Part shown: piece by piece, positions 34,032 to 46,643 of the stretch
How the letters are laid out: the number at the start of each line of letters is the position of its first letter
How positions within the stretch are numbered: position 1 is the stretch's first letter
DNA from: Centropus unirufus
Lineage: Eukaryota > Chordata > Aves > Cuculiformes > Centropidae
DNA: 64,000 bases
Assembly (NCBI GenBank): GCA_013397695.1
Contig: VYZI01000324.1
Coordinates: 761,940 to 825,939, forward strand
Direction: 5' to 3'
Notes under the pieces: generated by a model
Databases searched by the model: none
The model's input: the letters and a program-made list of their open reading frames with translations, nothing else
Told to the model about the DNA's origin: nothing
Program-made: the position numbers and the translations under genes

Positions 34032-36092
34032 CCAGCGTTTAACCTTTTCATTTTCCCCTGTGCTAATTCCCACCCTGGGGGCTGTCAGTCCCCGAGTCCC
34101 CCAAACCCACTCATCTGTTCTGCTCTGCAGTGAGCAGCAGGAAGATGAAAAACCTCCCTCGTTTTGCCTTCTGTGCAAGTGCTTGGCAGACAGCGAGCTG
34201 CAAGCTGCTTTGCACAGAGCTCCAGGTAAAGCAGCAAACACACGGAGCCAGGCTCCCTGCCGCAACCAGGGACAGATGCTGGCACGAGGGGACTTGCCCC
34301 AAGGCGACCCCCAGCTGGGGAAGAGACTTCTCTGTTCTCCTGCCATGCGTGGGGAATAATGCAAAAAAGCAACTTTAGGATGCAAAAAGCACATTTTGCA
34401 AAAAGCACTGGAGCCCTGAAGATTAATGGCAGTGAGGGGCAAAGACAGCGTAGTCTCAGGGTGCCCATTCCCAGGGGACCCTGCAGACACTGCCCTGGGC
34501 TGAGCCAGCCTGGGCCGCCCACAGCCCCAGAAATAATCTGGAAAGGGAAGGTCTCCTAGGAAAGGTATTGATCAGGGTTTATCCTGGATTCAGGCCACCT
34601 CAGCCATAGGCAAAAAGTCTCTTCAGTCATCTACTTCCCTCTACAGTCCCTGGGAAGAAACAGCATCTTCCCCCAGCGGCTCTTCCCGGCCTCAGGAATG
34701 ATGATTTATTTCCCCTGGGAGTCAGGGCGTTTGTTTGGGGTCCCCCCTCGATGGGCACCTGGGGAGTCCCACGCTGGGGCAGGGCAGGGAAATGTCTGGG
34801 AATGCGCAGGCATTTGAGCCGCAGATCTGGCCGGTGGCCACGGGGAGCGAAGGCTGGAGGGTCAGAGGGCTTCACCACCGCCCGCTGTCTGGGATGGACT
34901 GGGCAGACTGGTGCCCAAGCAGCCCGTCTGCTGCCCTGGCCCTTTCAGGCTGATCTGGCTTTTAAGCAAGACTTCAGCTGATCATTAAAAATAACTTAAA
35001 AGGAAAGCACTCCATCATCTACCCGGAGCCTTGCAAAGCCCAGGGAGTAATAACATCTTTTACCTGCTCTCTCTGCTTCTCAGAGAGCTCCTCTGCCAGG
35101 TGGAATATATTGCCTGCCTGATGCACAGCGGCTACCGGCAGATCTATGCGCTGCCTGCTTCCTTCTGCAGGCTATTTCTGTCTCTGCCGCTCTCCACCTC
35201 GCTTTTGTGGGGGCAGGAGGAGTTTTTACTCTTAAAAATTTAGTCCCAGGTTGCCAAAGGGGCCACTCTGCGTGCCAGTGGGATGCTCTTTCCAGTGGCA
35301 GTGGGCAAATTTAGCTTGAGGAAAACCATAAGAAAAAGCGAAAATACCCACTTCAGTGCTGGCCTGTGAAGAAGTTGGAATGTTCCTTCAGGTGGTTCTC
35401 CAAGCTTTGCTCAGGCTCCCAGGGAGGTGCCGTGGTGGCACGCACGGTGGTTTGGGTCAGCAGATGCTGAGCAGTGGGTAGGGAGGTTTCTCCCCATGGC
35501 AGTGGGAGGTTGTGGGCAACTTGTGGCCGGGAGTGAGTACTTCTTGGTGTAGAGAGTACAGACATGAAGAAAGGGAAAGAAAAAGCTCCGAGAAGGACTT
35601 TCAGAAACACATAAGAACAATATGAGGTCCTTGGGTATTCCCCAGAGAATTAGTTGTCTTCCTGGAGGTGAATAATTAAGGATTCTGATGTGGGCAGGTA
35701 TATTAATGTCCCTCTAAAAGCTTCAGATCAATGATGGAATGGAAAAAAATAGAAGACATGCATGATAATTTTAAAAAAAAACACCAGAAACTTTGCTTGA
35801 CATGATTAAATTACTGATTTTTATATGATCTTCTCAAATAAACACTGTAAGAGTTATTAATTTAAGAGCGTTAATAGCTCATCCTTCAAATGTCAGGCAG
35901 AAAATGAGGCTGCAAAATAGGATTACAATGAGTTGGGGAAAGAAAAATGGTAATCCAAACATGAAAGGACCATCCTGGCATGGTCCGAGTGCCTTGCTGA
36001 GGAATGCAGTTGCACTGACACAGCCCTGGTGCATCCACCCTGGGGCGATCGATGGCTCCATCGCAAAGGACACAGGAGGAGAACTGCAGCAG
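34032..36092. other. Unique non-coding sequence
   Basis: The region at 35790-35890 is AT-rich (GATTAAATTACTGATTT, GTTATTAATTTAAG) and a weak candidate regulatory block. Nothing coding is recognised. Confidence 0.5.
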
Positions 36093-36187
36093 TCATAGAA
36101 TCATAGGATTATTTGGGTTGGAAAAGGTCTCTAACGTCCTTCAGTCCAACCATCAGCCCAACACCCGCACGCCTACAAACCCCTATC
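36093..36187 (-). repeat. CR1 LINE 3' fragment, second type, short (copy 15)
   Basis: TCATAGAATCATAGGATTAT is the complement of the 8-bp terminal repeats; TTGGGTTGGAAAAGGTCTCT and CAGTCCAACCATCAGCCC follow. About 95 bp remain, ending near GCCTACAAACC. Confidence 0.9.
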
Positions 36188-38276
36188 CCAAAGAGGTTTT
36201 GTTTTTTTTTCTGTGGTCACACAGCTGTGTCTCATGAGCCCCGGCACAGGTGTAAGGGGTTATTTAAACAGCCCTTAAATAGGGACTCAAACTGAGTTAC
36301 TGGAGTTGCTGCAGGAAGAGATGTTTCTCTCTGTAAGAAACTCCTTTTAGTGCTTTTCAGTGGCCTGTTCTGAGTGTTTTGGTGAGATCTGCAGTTGGTT
36401 TTCTGCGTGGGCTCTCTCCACCTGGGCACAGGTATGTGGTGTGGCTGGGTTTTACAAGTCGCAAGGGGAGGGGAAAGAGGAGAGGAGTGTTTTGCGTTGG
36501 TCTGAAACACTGTCTTCTGGTGTAATATTCATGCTGTTACCCCCTGGAATCAATGCTCATGAATTTATTAAGACCAAGAGCCTGCTATATTTGCAGAAGC
36601 AGGCAAACAGTCAGTTCGTAACTAGAATGCAAATTGCAGTGTGTGGATGTGTGGGGATAGCAACCCTGTGTGCGCGTAATTTAATTTTCTGGTGTATGAA
36701 AAAGGGGCAGATGTGCCCGTAGTGTTGGTGCTTCAATTGCGCTCCTCAAATAACACGGAGAGGTATTAGGAGTCGGTGCCTCTGTGCTGGTGTCTGTGCA
36801 CGCACAGATTTGATGTGTGCAGGCAGGGAGAGGGGGCTGCGCTTAGGCATCCCCTTAGGTGTTTGCTGAGGAGGAAACATGGGAGAAAGCCACTGTATTT
36901 TGGTTGTTAATCACCCTTTTGGTATTGAAAATGAGAGTTTCTTCTGCCAGCAGTGTCTTCAAATGCAGCATTTCTTGGCCATGCATATGATGAGGCTGTG
37001 TGTGTATAAACGGGCGGGGTACCAGTACAACCCAGTAAGCTGGAGCTGGTTTTGCACTGCTCCATGACTGGGTGGGTAGAAATGTTGCTGTGAACTCTCT
37101 TCCACTTGTGCAGTCACGAAAGCTAAAGATAAACCAGCCCTGATGGATCCATCTGGCTGTCTCTCTGACAACTGGGGTGGTTTAGGGAAGGGAGAGGGTG
37201 GCTGGGAGTATGGGGGTATCTTTCAGTGTGGTCCAGATCCTTTTCCAGCTAAGGGCAACCACCAACCCCAACTGAAACAGCAGTTCTGCTTCCATTGCTT
37301 AATTTGGGTACAAAGAGAGAAAAAATAAAGTGAATATTGCAATAGGTGAGGAAAAGATTGTTTAACCTGAAGCTTTCCAAGATGTGTTTTTTTTTCTTCC
37401 ACTCAAAAAAAATAAATATGAAATTGGGCTGTTTCTGCTAAGCACAACTGTCTCTGCCAGGATGCTGTAGAGATGCTCTGGTTTACCAGGTTTGGAAGAT
37501 GCTGGTAGCTCGCATGAGTGATGTCCAACATAAATTTCTGTCTTCACCCTGGCTCTCCTTCCTCAAGCAATGCTATTGGCACATCTTAGCAGTAGAGATG
37601 GGCAAATCATGGCAGGTTTCTGTTTTAATTCACTAAAAGTAATTTATTCTTATTTGGGGAAAATGATTTTAAAAAAAGGAAATCATTTGGGATTGACTCA
37701 GTCTTTCGTTTGACCCAAGGTTAAATGTTTGTTTCGTTTTGGAATTAATTATCTCCTGCTCAAAAACTTCCTCCAGTCAATGCTGTCAGCAAAGGGCTAG
37801 GGGGAAAGACAGGAGTGGAAGAAAAAGCTGAAGCTTGGCCAGGCAATGAGGTGGAGGCTCTGCAGTGCTCATGGTGGTTTGAGGAGAAGGATGCTGGGGT
37901 GTTGGTGAGCTGCTCTGCAAACCTCCTTCTTGGCATTGTCCAGCACGGATCTTCTCTTTTTCACTGGCCTGAGATGTGTTCCATGCTGGGACAGGAGCTT
38001 GGAGGAAAAGCCTTGCTTGGTTGTGAAGGGTCCTGACACCGCTGGTGTGTGGGGAGCTGAGGGATCTCTGCGGAGCTTGGAGTGCGGCGTGGTGGGAAGG
38101 GGTCTGTCATGGCAGGTCAATGGAATGGGACATTGGCATCTCCAGCGCTGAGCTGCTCTGGGTCACTTGTCAGTGACAAAATAGAACAGAACAGAGGGGA
38201 TCCATTAAGAGAAACTTTATAAATAGGACAATACCAGCAAAAACACAGCTATAAACATTCAGCTCTGACTACTGCT
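36188..38276. other. Unique non-coding sequence
   Basis: No repeats of note. A 120-codon frame at 36360-36722 was inspected and shows no family resemblance. T- and A-runs lie near 37387-37412. Confidence 0.5.
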
Positions 38277-38418
38277 TCATTGAATGGTTTGGGTTGGAAG
38301 GGACCTTAAAACCCATCCAGTGCCACCCCCCAGGCATGGGCAGGGACATATCCCACTGCATCAGGTTACTCCAAGCTCCATACAGCTTGGCCTTGAACAC
38401 CCCCCGGGTTGGGGCATC
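38277..38418 (-). repeat. CR1 LINE 3' fragment (copy 16)
   Basis: TCATTGAATGGTTTGGGTTG, GGAAGGGACCTTAAAACCC, GCATGGGCAGGGACATATCC, TTGGCCTTGAACACC, ending GGGGCATCAT. Intact 3' end, short 5'-truncated copy. Confidence 0.95.
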
Positions 38419-39071
38419 ATGTCCAGGAGATGGGGAGGAGGGAGAGCAGCAGTGTGGGAGATGTCCCACTGATCAGTGAGGGAAATCCTCTCCTGCATCC
38501 CTTGTCCTGCCTTTGTCCTGGGGAGGTCACGATGGCAGCTGCCCAAAGCACACGCTTGGAGCCGTGCCTGCTTTTCATTCAGATGTAATCTACTGATTTA
38601 CAGGAGAAGGGCATGAAAATAAAGGGGAAACGGAAAAGCAAACCCTCAGAAACTCAATTAAAGCTGTTGCCTCCTTTAGAAAGAGTAGGCTCCTTGCTTT
38701 GAATGTGGTAAGTGTTCCTTTCTCCTGTAAATCAATTGAGTTTATAAAATGCAAAAGGGGGAGAGAAAGAGAGACAGCCCTGGTTGTACTTTATCAGCCC
38801 ACAGGTCCCCTCAGCTCCCGGTGCTGCTGCTTGCTTTATCTTGCTCGTCTTCCCCCTCCTTTTCTTTTTAATTTGTATGGGTTTTTTCTTGTTCTTCCCC
38901 AAGCAGAATGGCCAGGATCCCAGGTGTTGGGGTTGCCAATTCTCTTGTTCCTGTTAACAGCTTTTCTGGCCATCAATATTTCATTCTCGGAGATGTTAAT
39001 GGCTTTGAACCCCGTTCTTGGGTGCAGTCCAAGGAGAACTCACTACCCTTTGCTCTGCTGTCTGTGCTGGG
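38419..39071. other. Unique non-coding sequence
   Basis: A T-rich frame at 38699-39100 is hydrophobic because of its composition. No gene or repeat is recognised. Confidence 0.45.
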
Positions 39072-39380
39072 GCAGACTTCAGCCCAGCTCCTTTCTTTAG
39101 GGACAGGAAAATAGGAATTGACTCCTGCCCGGGCAGGAACGCATATAAAGTGAATGCGTGCTCTTCTGGCTTCTCCCACTGCTCAGGGGATGCTCATGTT
39201 GCATTTCCTTCCCCATTCCTGAGTGAGTGGCCCCGGGGACAGACTTTATCCCAGGAAAACAGGAATCAACCTCTGAGCAGGCAGGAATGCAAAACACCCC
39301 AGCATCAGCTCAGTGGCTTCTCCCACCACTCAGAGGACCCTCAGGGCTCATCCTGCTCCCCATCCCTGAGCCAGGGTGGA
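39072..39380. repeat. Diverged tandem duplication, two ~150-167 bp units
   Basis: Unit 1 (39072-39238) and unit 2 (39239-39380) share, in order, GCAGACTT / ACAGACTT, CAGGAAAATAGGAATTGAC / CAGGAAAACAGGAATCAAC, GCAGGAACGCA / GCAGGAATGCA, GGCTTCTCCCACTGCTCAG / GGCTTCTCCCACCACTCAG, and CCCCATTCCTGAG / CCCCATCCCTGAG. Unit 1 has ~20 bp extra near its start. The ~147-bp spacing of shared words shows a direct tandem copy. Confidence 0.85.
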
Positions 39381-42300
39381 AAGGCACATCTCATCTGACT
39401 CGTTTGCAGTGAATGCAGCCCTGAATACGATTAAAGCACATGCAGTTTGTGCAAACAAATAACTGGAGAACAGCAATTGCTATGTTTGCCCAGCTTTCAG
39501 GACTCCACCTCTCTCTATACATTAAAATGGAGCTTGGCAGCTGCCCGAGAGCATCCTCAGCCCCGTCTCACCAGTGCAGCTCCGAAGGTCAGAGCAGAGG
39601 GGACAGCAGTCCTCATCCTGGGGCAAGGAGGCTGCTGTGACCCCTATTTTCTATGGCAGAGAGGGGTTTTCACCCAGCCTGGATAAGGCAGCTACATGAT
39701 GTGGTCTAAGCAAGACCTAAATACTCTGGAGCAGTGTTTTGCAACGTGCATATACAGCACCCAATCAAACGGGCACTGACCTCAATTGAAGGCTCTCAAA
39801 GCCACTGCAATATAAAAATTAATGAACTGGCCCGAGGAGAAGATGCTGTCATTTCAGGCTAGGATGAATTCCCTGTGTCACCATGGCAGTCTCCTGGCTT
39901 TTTCTTTCCAGGGATGAAAATCGGAGCCTGTGTCTGGCTGTCCTTGCTTGGCAGGGTCGGACCCTGCTGGCAGCACAGTTTTGCAAGGGATTATGACAGG
40001 CAGGGGCTGGGTGGCTGTGAGGAGAGAAAAGAGGTGGGGGGGAAGAAAATGCAGAAACTGCTCGAGCTTAACTGAGCCTCTGTGCTGGAATTCTTACCCC
40101 AAATCTTCTAATTAATAGTCAGGATTAGCAGCTGCCGAGGTTGGGTCTTAGCCATCTAATCATAGCAGCACAGACCGGCTGTGCTCAGCATCCCGAGCAC
40201 GAGGCAGCCTTTCTAGACTACCAGATAAATAAGTTCACAAATTAAACAACAACAAAAACCCATCAACATTTGGATGGAGCTATTCCTTGCGGTTGTGCTG
40301 TTTGGAGAAGGAGGGTTTGCTGTTGCAGTGTGGTTCCTGCTAATAAACACCTTTGTGCTCAGGATCTGGCTCCAGTTGCCGTGGTTGTCTTCCAGAATAC
40401 CTCCATCCCCCCTGCACTGCAGAGATGTTCCCCTGTCTGTGGGGGCTTCCCCAAAGCCATTCGGGGCCAAGCTAAGCCTGTACCTGTTTTGCCTCATCCA
40501 GGTGCATCTCCCCTCTCTTGCTCCTAGTGTAGATACCTTCAACCCAAACCAGCCAGGTTAGCCCTTCCCAAGACTTTCTGTCAGAGCTCTGGTTGCTGTA
40601 GGTGCCCAGTACCTAGGAATGGCTGAACCTTGTGGAACCCCAGCTGTGAACCTCATTTCTTTCTGACCTTAGTAGCTCGGCTCCCCTTGTGAAGTGGGAG
40701 ATGCTGACCCATCAGGGGTGTCACCGAACTGGGAAATCTGCTCTCTGCAAGGGCATGTTCAACTCCAGGGGCTTGAGCCCTGTGCCAGGAGCAGCCCCTT
40801 GACCCCTGGACCTGATGCACTCGAGGGGACAGGAGCGGGTGAGCAGCAGTGCAGCCTACTGGGCAGCTTGTCATAGCTTTTTGTTATTGGATTTGTTTTT
40901 TTCCCCCTTTAACGGTACTGCCTGCTCCTTTCTTGAATGTACAGTAGGAACAAAGGAGCTCAAGCTGTTTGTCTTCGTTCCTCCTGCTGTCTTCCTTCCA
41001 TTCACTGCTCCTGCCTCGCGTATGGCTTTCCCAGCACTGTGGATGTGTAGCAAACATCGGAGATGGGATGAGGTACCCATCCTGGGCTGCCAGTCCTGCT
41101 GGGGAGGGGGTGCAAAGGGCAGCAGGGCTAAGGCAAATGAGGTTTCAGGGTGCATTTACTGCTCATGGCTTTCACAAAACCAACCAAGCTTTGCTTCCTC
41201 GTGCATTTTTGAGTGCCACCTTCTGCCAGCTGCCTCTGTCAGCTCTGATGGGTATCTGCAACTTTTCTGCCTGCATGGGGTATTTTGAAAATCCCAGCTG
41301 TATCGGAAAATGCAGAGCTCCAAATGGAGTTCCTTCTGAGCAAAACACAGCTGAAATAATCAAATGCCACATTATCCCTGTGTAGAATGGAAATCAGCTA
41401 CAGCTTCCCCCTAACTCTGAAAGGTTTCTGAACTCTGCCACAACCTCTTTGCTCAGAACTCGGGAGATCTGAGACAGTTCCCATCCCCATCACATCCCTG
41501 CAATGTCACGGATGAGGGGGATTCAGCAGGAGAGGCTCAGGTTTCACTGGGTTTAAACATTAATGAGTTTCCCAGCCAAGGAGTTCCCCTGGGAGCTGTG
41601 TGAGGGGTTACTGGCAGTGCTGGTGTGACTGGGGGGCTTGGAGACGAGGGACCTGCAGCCCCAGCCCGATGTTCCCCTGGCACAGATGAGCTGGAGACAC
41701 TTGAAAACTTCCAATTCTCTTTTATGGAGCTCAGTACTTGTTGCCATCTGCTCCTGAATGTTCAGAGCAAATCAGCATTCACTTTTATGGTTTTAATTAA
41801 CCTAATAATAAGCCTTGCATGGCAGGCAGGAGAGAGGCAGGCACTGGGGTTGTGCATGCACCTTCCCAGCAGAAGCCTTTGGTTTAGGGATAAAAATGGT
41901 CTCTGAGCCTAAAATTGGGCAAAGCCATGAGGCAGTTGTGCGATAATTCATTAGTGATGATTAATTAGCGCTGTAGACTTACTTCAGCAGCTCCTGCTGG
42001 CAACTGCCATCCTGTCTTTCAGCCTCCATCCCTAGAGCAGATAAACCATAACACGTTGGCTTTCTTTCTGCTCCCCATACAAGCCCAGCACACTTGGGCT
42101 CCCAAATCCCCCCAGAGGTCCTGTATTCGGTCATGGGGCTCAAATAATGTCAATATTCCTGCTGAGGGCCGACCCCAGCCCTGCTCACCCTGGCTCAAGC
42201 ATCCCAGCCTGTGATAGATGGGTCCCCCCTTCGCTTTGGCTCCAAGGAGGGTTTCACTTTAATTTCATGAAGTTCTCGTTTCCTCATTAGGCTGTAGAGA

Positions 42301-43443
42301 TATTTTATCTCAAAGGTTGGTGTTTGGTTTTTTTTCTTTAAGCACAGGGGGAAGAACAGAGGGAATGGAAACATGCCTTTTTGGTAGATACTTGCTTTTT
42401 TCTTCTGTTCTCTATGATGAATGTGTCAGAGAATGGGAGGAAAGAGAAAGAGGGAAGGATGATGGTTATAGGAGTGTATGTGGATGTATGGGTAGATAAA
42501 CAGATCTTGTTTCTGATGTCAACTTGGTCACTAAGGGGATAAGTAGATAAATCTACTGCTTATTTCCTATGGTGGCTGAGTCACAGCTGAGTGAGATGGG
42601 AAGATACTTCCCCACTCAGATCCTCCCTGCTTTCGAAAGCATCATCGGTTTCTTGGCTGGTGTAAACTGCTTTTATTCCAGCATCACAGGTTCTGGGCCA
42701 TTATCTCTCTGTTAATTACTTTAAACTATCTTTTGCTGAGTTTCACCTTTTCTTTCCTGCTATTTATCCTGCCTTGTATCACCCTTAATAATACCTCTGA
42801 TGTCTTCCCTCATCTTTCACTCTGTCCCGGTGGGACAGTGGTGGGTTTGTGGATGTGTGCGAGAGAACGAGAGAGCAAGTTGTTTTCTTTTATCTCCCTC
42901 CTATTCCATATTATCGCTCCCCATGCCGCCTCCTGAAGTGTGATATAATTGCCTCTGAAAGCACTGCCTGCCTGTCATATCTTATTGCTTGGGTAGGGTA
43001 TCAACAAAATGCAAAACTGCCACAATTTAAAAGCATTCAGTGTCTTTTATACGTTTCCACCCTGTTAGAAACATATTTAATAAAGTTTTGACGTGTGGAA
43101 AGAGGCCCAGTAAGTGATGATAAAATCCTGAACAGCAGCTGTGCACCAAAGGGGACATATTAAAGTTAATGAATAAATGGGCTGATTTCCACTGAAAATG
43201 TGATTGTAAATAAGCATCAACAAAAAAAAGAATGGAGACAGTAGATGCTCTATGTCCTCATTTGGAGGCTGTGACAGCAGAGATAAATTGGGCACAAATG
43301 AAGACCCTAATGAGGGCTGATGAAAATGGATTAAAAGAGGGTTAGGAGATTTCATATGAATTCCATCAAGACCTTAAAGAAAAGAGAACTGACCTTTTAC
43401 TGAAACTCTGAGCCAAACCCAAAAGCCTCAGAGAAACCTTTCC
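39381..43443. other. Unique non-coding sequence
   Basis: A 7-bp stem hairpin GCAGGGT/ACCCTGC lies at 39951-39967. A homeodomain-word cluster is at 41941-41990. Several frames of 100-157 codons at 40.2-41.4 kb have no recognisable content. Confidence 0.5.
41941..41990. promoter_or_regulatory. Cluster of homeodomain-core words
   Basis: GATAATTCATTAGTGATGAT followed by TAATTAGCGC packs ATTA cores on both strands into about 30 bp. The upstream stretch near 41792 (TTTTAATTAACCTAATAATA) is similar. Candidate regulatory site only. Confidence 0.22.
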
Positions 43444-43573
43444 TGAAGGTGTCCAAGGCCAGGTTGGATGCAGCTTGGAGCAACCTGATCCAGTGGGAGG
43501 TGTCCCTTCCCATGGCATAGGGTGGGGACTGGATGGGCTTTGAGGCCCCTTCCAGCCCAAACCATTCTATGAA
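43444..43573 (+). repeat. CR1 LINE 3' fragment (copy 17)
   Basis: TGAAGGTGTCCAAGGCCAGG, GAGCAACCTGATCCAGTGGG, GTGTCCCTTCCCATGGC, GATGGGCTTTGAGGCCCC, CCAGCCCAAACCATTCTATG. Complete 3' end, about 130 bp long. Confidence 0.95.
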
Positions 43574-44920
43574 ATACAGGTCTTAACCCCAAACCCCAGC
43601 TTCCACCCCTATCCAGAGGAGCTGGGGGGTTTCCCTGGGGTTGTTGCGGTTGTACCCATCGCATCTGACCCCAGGCAGGCTGGGATGCTGCGCAGGCAAA
43701 GAGCCAGGCAGTAGCCTACAGCAAGTAAATGATGCAGAATATATATGAGAAATAGAGATAGGCAGGAAAACACCATGTCTTTTCTCTGATGGGTCACACA
43801 GCAAACAAGCAAAATGCATGAATAAACTGTTTGCTACAAATAGTTCACGGTGCTTAGGGCTTCAGCCATGCTCCAGCTTCTCACCAGTGAGAAAGATGCG
43901 CAGTCATCTGCTAATTCCAGCCCTTCCTTCGGTCAAACCCATCAGATTAATTAGCAGCACCCCCGTATCCTTCTCCTTGCTGGGAGGAAGGACTCCAGAC
44001 ATTCCTCCCTCGCCCTAAGTCTTTGGGAGAGCTGAAATCTCCCATTCCTCCCCTCTTCCAGACTGGCAGAAGATGCTGCTGCATCTTGGTGATTGCAAAT
44101 ACATTTACAGATCACAGCAGAGACATTAAAACCCCATTAGACCATCCAGCCTAACCTCCCGCAGGTCCAGGATGGGATCCTCCCGTGGACCACGTAGCTC
44201 ATATTAAATGGATGCCCTATTTAATCTGACAACAAATCATCAGGCACAATGAAGGAAGAAGAAAACCATTCCTACAGTGATTTCACTTGCCTGGAGCAGT
44301 CAGTGCAGGGTGACTATTGGGGAAAACATTAAAGAAAAACAAACACTTGTTTCCAAATACCCTTACGAGCTCCATTTGGGGGCCGGTTATTTACAGGAGC
44401 CTTGATGCTCGAGCATCCCCCGTAATATTCCATGGTTGAATGTGCTTGCTGGCTGCAATTACGTGTCTGGCCCTTAAGTAAGAGGTCAGAGATACTGTCT
44501 TCTAGTCAATTAGTTAGAGAAAGCGAAATGAGCAACCCAGCGCTTGCTTCTCGCAGGCAGGCTGGAAATGCTGAGCAAAGAGGGATGTGCTGTTTGATTT
44601 GGGTTTTTTCCTGGTGAGGTATTCCCTTTGCAGGCTGCCAGATAATATAAAAAAAAGGCAAAGAAGCACAAGTCGTGTGTGCTGTGCATCCTTCCATCTC
44701 CCTCTTGTGAGGTGGTGCTGCAAAGAAATTAATTGCAAGTTCCTAGGAGGGTTTGCACGAGGGGGCTGGATGTTTTTGCTTTGGGGGGGCGGGGGGGCAG
44801 GGTGGGTGATGGCAAAGCCAGGGCAGCCAAGCACAACTGCAAATGGACTTTGTCTTGGTTTTAACCAGCAATTGCCTGACTTGAGCCATAGTGTTTTCAG
44901 CTCCACTGTTGTCATGATGG
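43574..44920. other. Unique non-coding sequence with a possible old repeat
   Basis: At about 44126-44190 the words AAACCCCATTAGACCATCC and CAGCCTAACCTCC resemble old amniote CR1-like relics, but the match is weak. The G-rich motif at 44783-44806 also lies here. No gene supported. Confidence 0.4.
44783..44806 (+). other. G-quadruplex motif
   Basis: G7-C-G7-CA-GGG-T-GGG gives at least four G-tracts of three or more with loops of one or two bases, fulfilling the canonical short-loop G4 pattern. It is unique, not part of the neighbouring CR1. Confidence 0.85.
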
Positions 44921-45266
44921 GCTGAAAGCTGGGGGTGCTTAACCTGGAGAGAAGACTCTGGGGAGACCTTAGAGCAGCTTCCAGTGTTTCCCAGGAAGGT
45001 GGGGAGGGACTTCTCACCGGTGTATGTACTGAGAGAAGACAAGGGAATGCCGCTAAGTTGGACGGGGAAAGATTTAGTTTAATCATCAAGAAGAAATTGT
45101 TCATGATGTGGGCAAGGAGGCCCTGGCCCAGGTTGCCCAGAGCAGTGGTGGCTGCCCCATCCCTGGAGGTGTTCAAGGTCAGGTTGGATGGGGCTTGGAG
45201 CCCCTGATGCAGTGGGAGGTGTCCCTGCCCATGGCAGGGGGTGGGACTGGATGGGCTTTAAGATCC
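44921..45266 (+). repeat. CR1 LINE 3' fragment (copy 18)
   Basis: GCTGAAAGCTGGGGGTGCTT, CCTTAGAGCAGCTTCCAGTG, then the module GGGAAAGATTTAGTTTAATC with GAAGAAATTGTTCATGATG instead of GATTGAGATGAGATC. The standard CAGGTTGCCCAGAGCAG to GATGGGCTTTAAG tail follows. The element stops at AGATCC, so the CCAACCCAAACC terminus and 8-bp repeats are missing. Confidence 0.94.
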
Positions 45267-46119
45267 GTTTGTATAATTAATGCATTTGTAAGGTAACAAT
45301 AACTCCTGATCCAGATCAATACTAGTTCAGCTTTTGTGAAACTAAATTTTAAGGTTTAATCCATACTGGGACTGGTTTAAGTTGAAATGATCTCACTGAA
45401 TTCAGCAAGATGATGCAATGCGTGTCTGGTGTAAGCTTAAACAGAACTGAGTCAGACCTGGTCAGGCAGAACCACCCCAAAGCTGGCAAACAGACCCAAT
45501 CAAACCCACATCAGACAAATGTCATTCTCTATTCTGTATCGGTGTGGCTACGTGGCAGGCCTGTTGTTGCATTTAATGCTACATGACATTCAATTAACTT
45601 CCAAACAACTCGCTGATATCCCATTCTGGGAAGCTCTTCTATAAGGAAGGGACACAGCTTCATGTTCCAGGTGGAAGCCAGCACGCATTGCTAGGGCCTC
45701 TGGCTGGGGGAAGTCAAGCTGGTGGCCTGACTTATTATGCAGGGAAACTTTCTTTTCCGGAGTCTGAAGCGGTGACTCTGTCTCCTCCCTGCCTGCCAAT
45801 ACAGTGCTGCATCACTGAACTATATAATTGCATATTTGTTCCTGTTGGGTTTTGAAATATTAGGACCCAGTGTATAATTCCATGGTGCCTGTGCGGCAAA
45901 TTCTGCTGTGTAACTACAGGAGAGGAACTTGTGCAAGGGGAGCTGTGTCTGTGGAGCAGCTCTGTTAATTAAACTAAAACTGGAGGAAAAGGAGGCAGGA
46001 GGAATAAACCTATTTTTTCTGTTCGAGCCTCCTCCCCATGCTGGAGCAGGACTTTTTGGTGCTTTATGCTGGGCTACTCTGTGCAGGATGAGCCCTGCCC
46101 TCAGTTTTGCTGCCGTTTT
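45267..46119. other. Unique non-coding sequence
   Basis: No repeat or gene recognised. Confidence 0.5.
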
Positions 46120-46643
46120 CATAGAATCATGGAATGGTTTGGGTTGGAAGGGACCTTAAAGCCCATCCAGTCCCACCCCCTGCCATGGGCAGGGACACCT
46201 CCCACTGCATCAGGGGCTCCAAGCCCCATCCAGCCGGGCCTTGAACACCTCCAGGGATGGGGCAGCCACCACTGCTCTGGGCCAGGCCCCCCCCACCCTC
46301 ACAGGGAAGAATTCCTTCCCAAGATCTCATCTTAACCTCCCTCTTTCAGCCAAACTATTCCTCCTTTATCCTATCCCTGCCCTCCCTGATCCAGAGCCCC
46401 TCCTCAGCTTCCCTGGAGCCCCTTTCAGCACTGGAAGGTGCTCTAAGGTCCCCTTGGAGCCTTCTCTTCTCCAGGCTGAACAACCCCAACTCTCCCAGCC
46501 TGACCTCATACAGGAGATGCTCCAGCCCTTGGATCATCTCCATGGCCTCCTCTGGACCTGTTCCAACCGCTCCAGGTCCTTCCTGTGCTGAGGACTCCAC
46601 CTGGGGTCTCACCAGAGGGGCAGAATCCCCTCCCTTGACCTGT
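46120..46643 (-). repeat. CR1 LINE 3' fragment, long (copy 19)
   Basis: ATAGAATCATGGAATGGTTT, GGAAGGGACCTTAAAGCCC, CACCCCCTGCCATGGGCAGG, CCACCACTGCTCTGGGC with a short loss before CCAGGCC, AAGATCTCATCTTAACCTCC, CCCTGATCCAGAGCCCC, CCAGGCTGAACAACCCC, GGAGATGCTCCAGCCC, and GGGGTCTCACCAGAGGGG. About 524 bp with intact 3' end. Confidence 0.97.

Noticed and set aside
33703..34490. Overlapping 218- and 253-codon frames on opposite strands
   Set aside because: Both run through CR1 copy 14, and neither shows any family resemblance.
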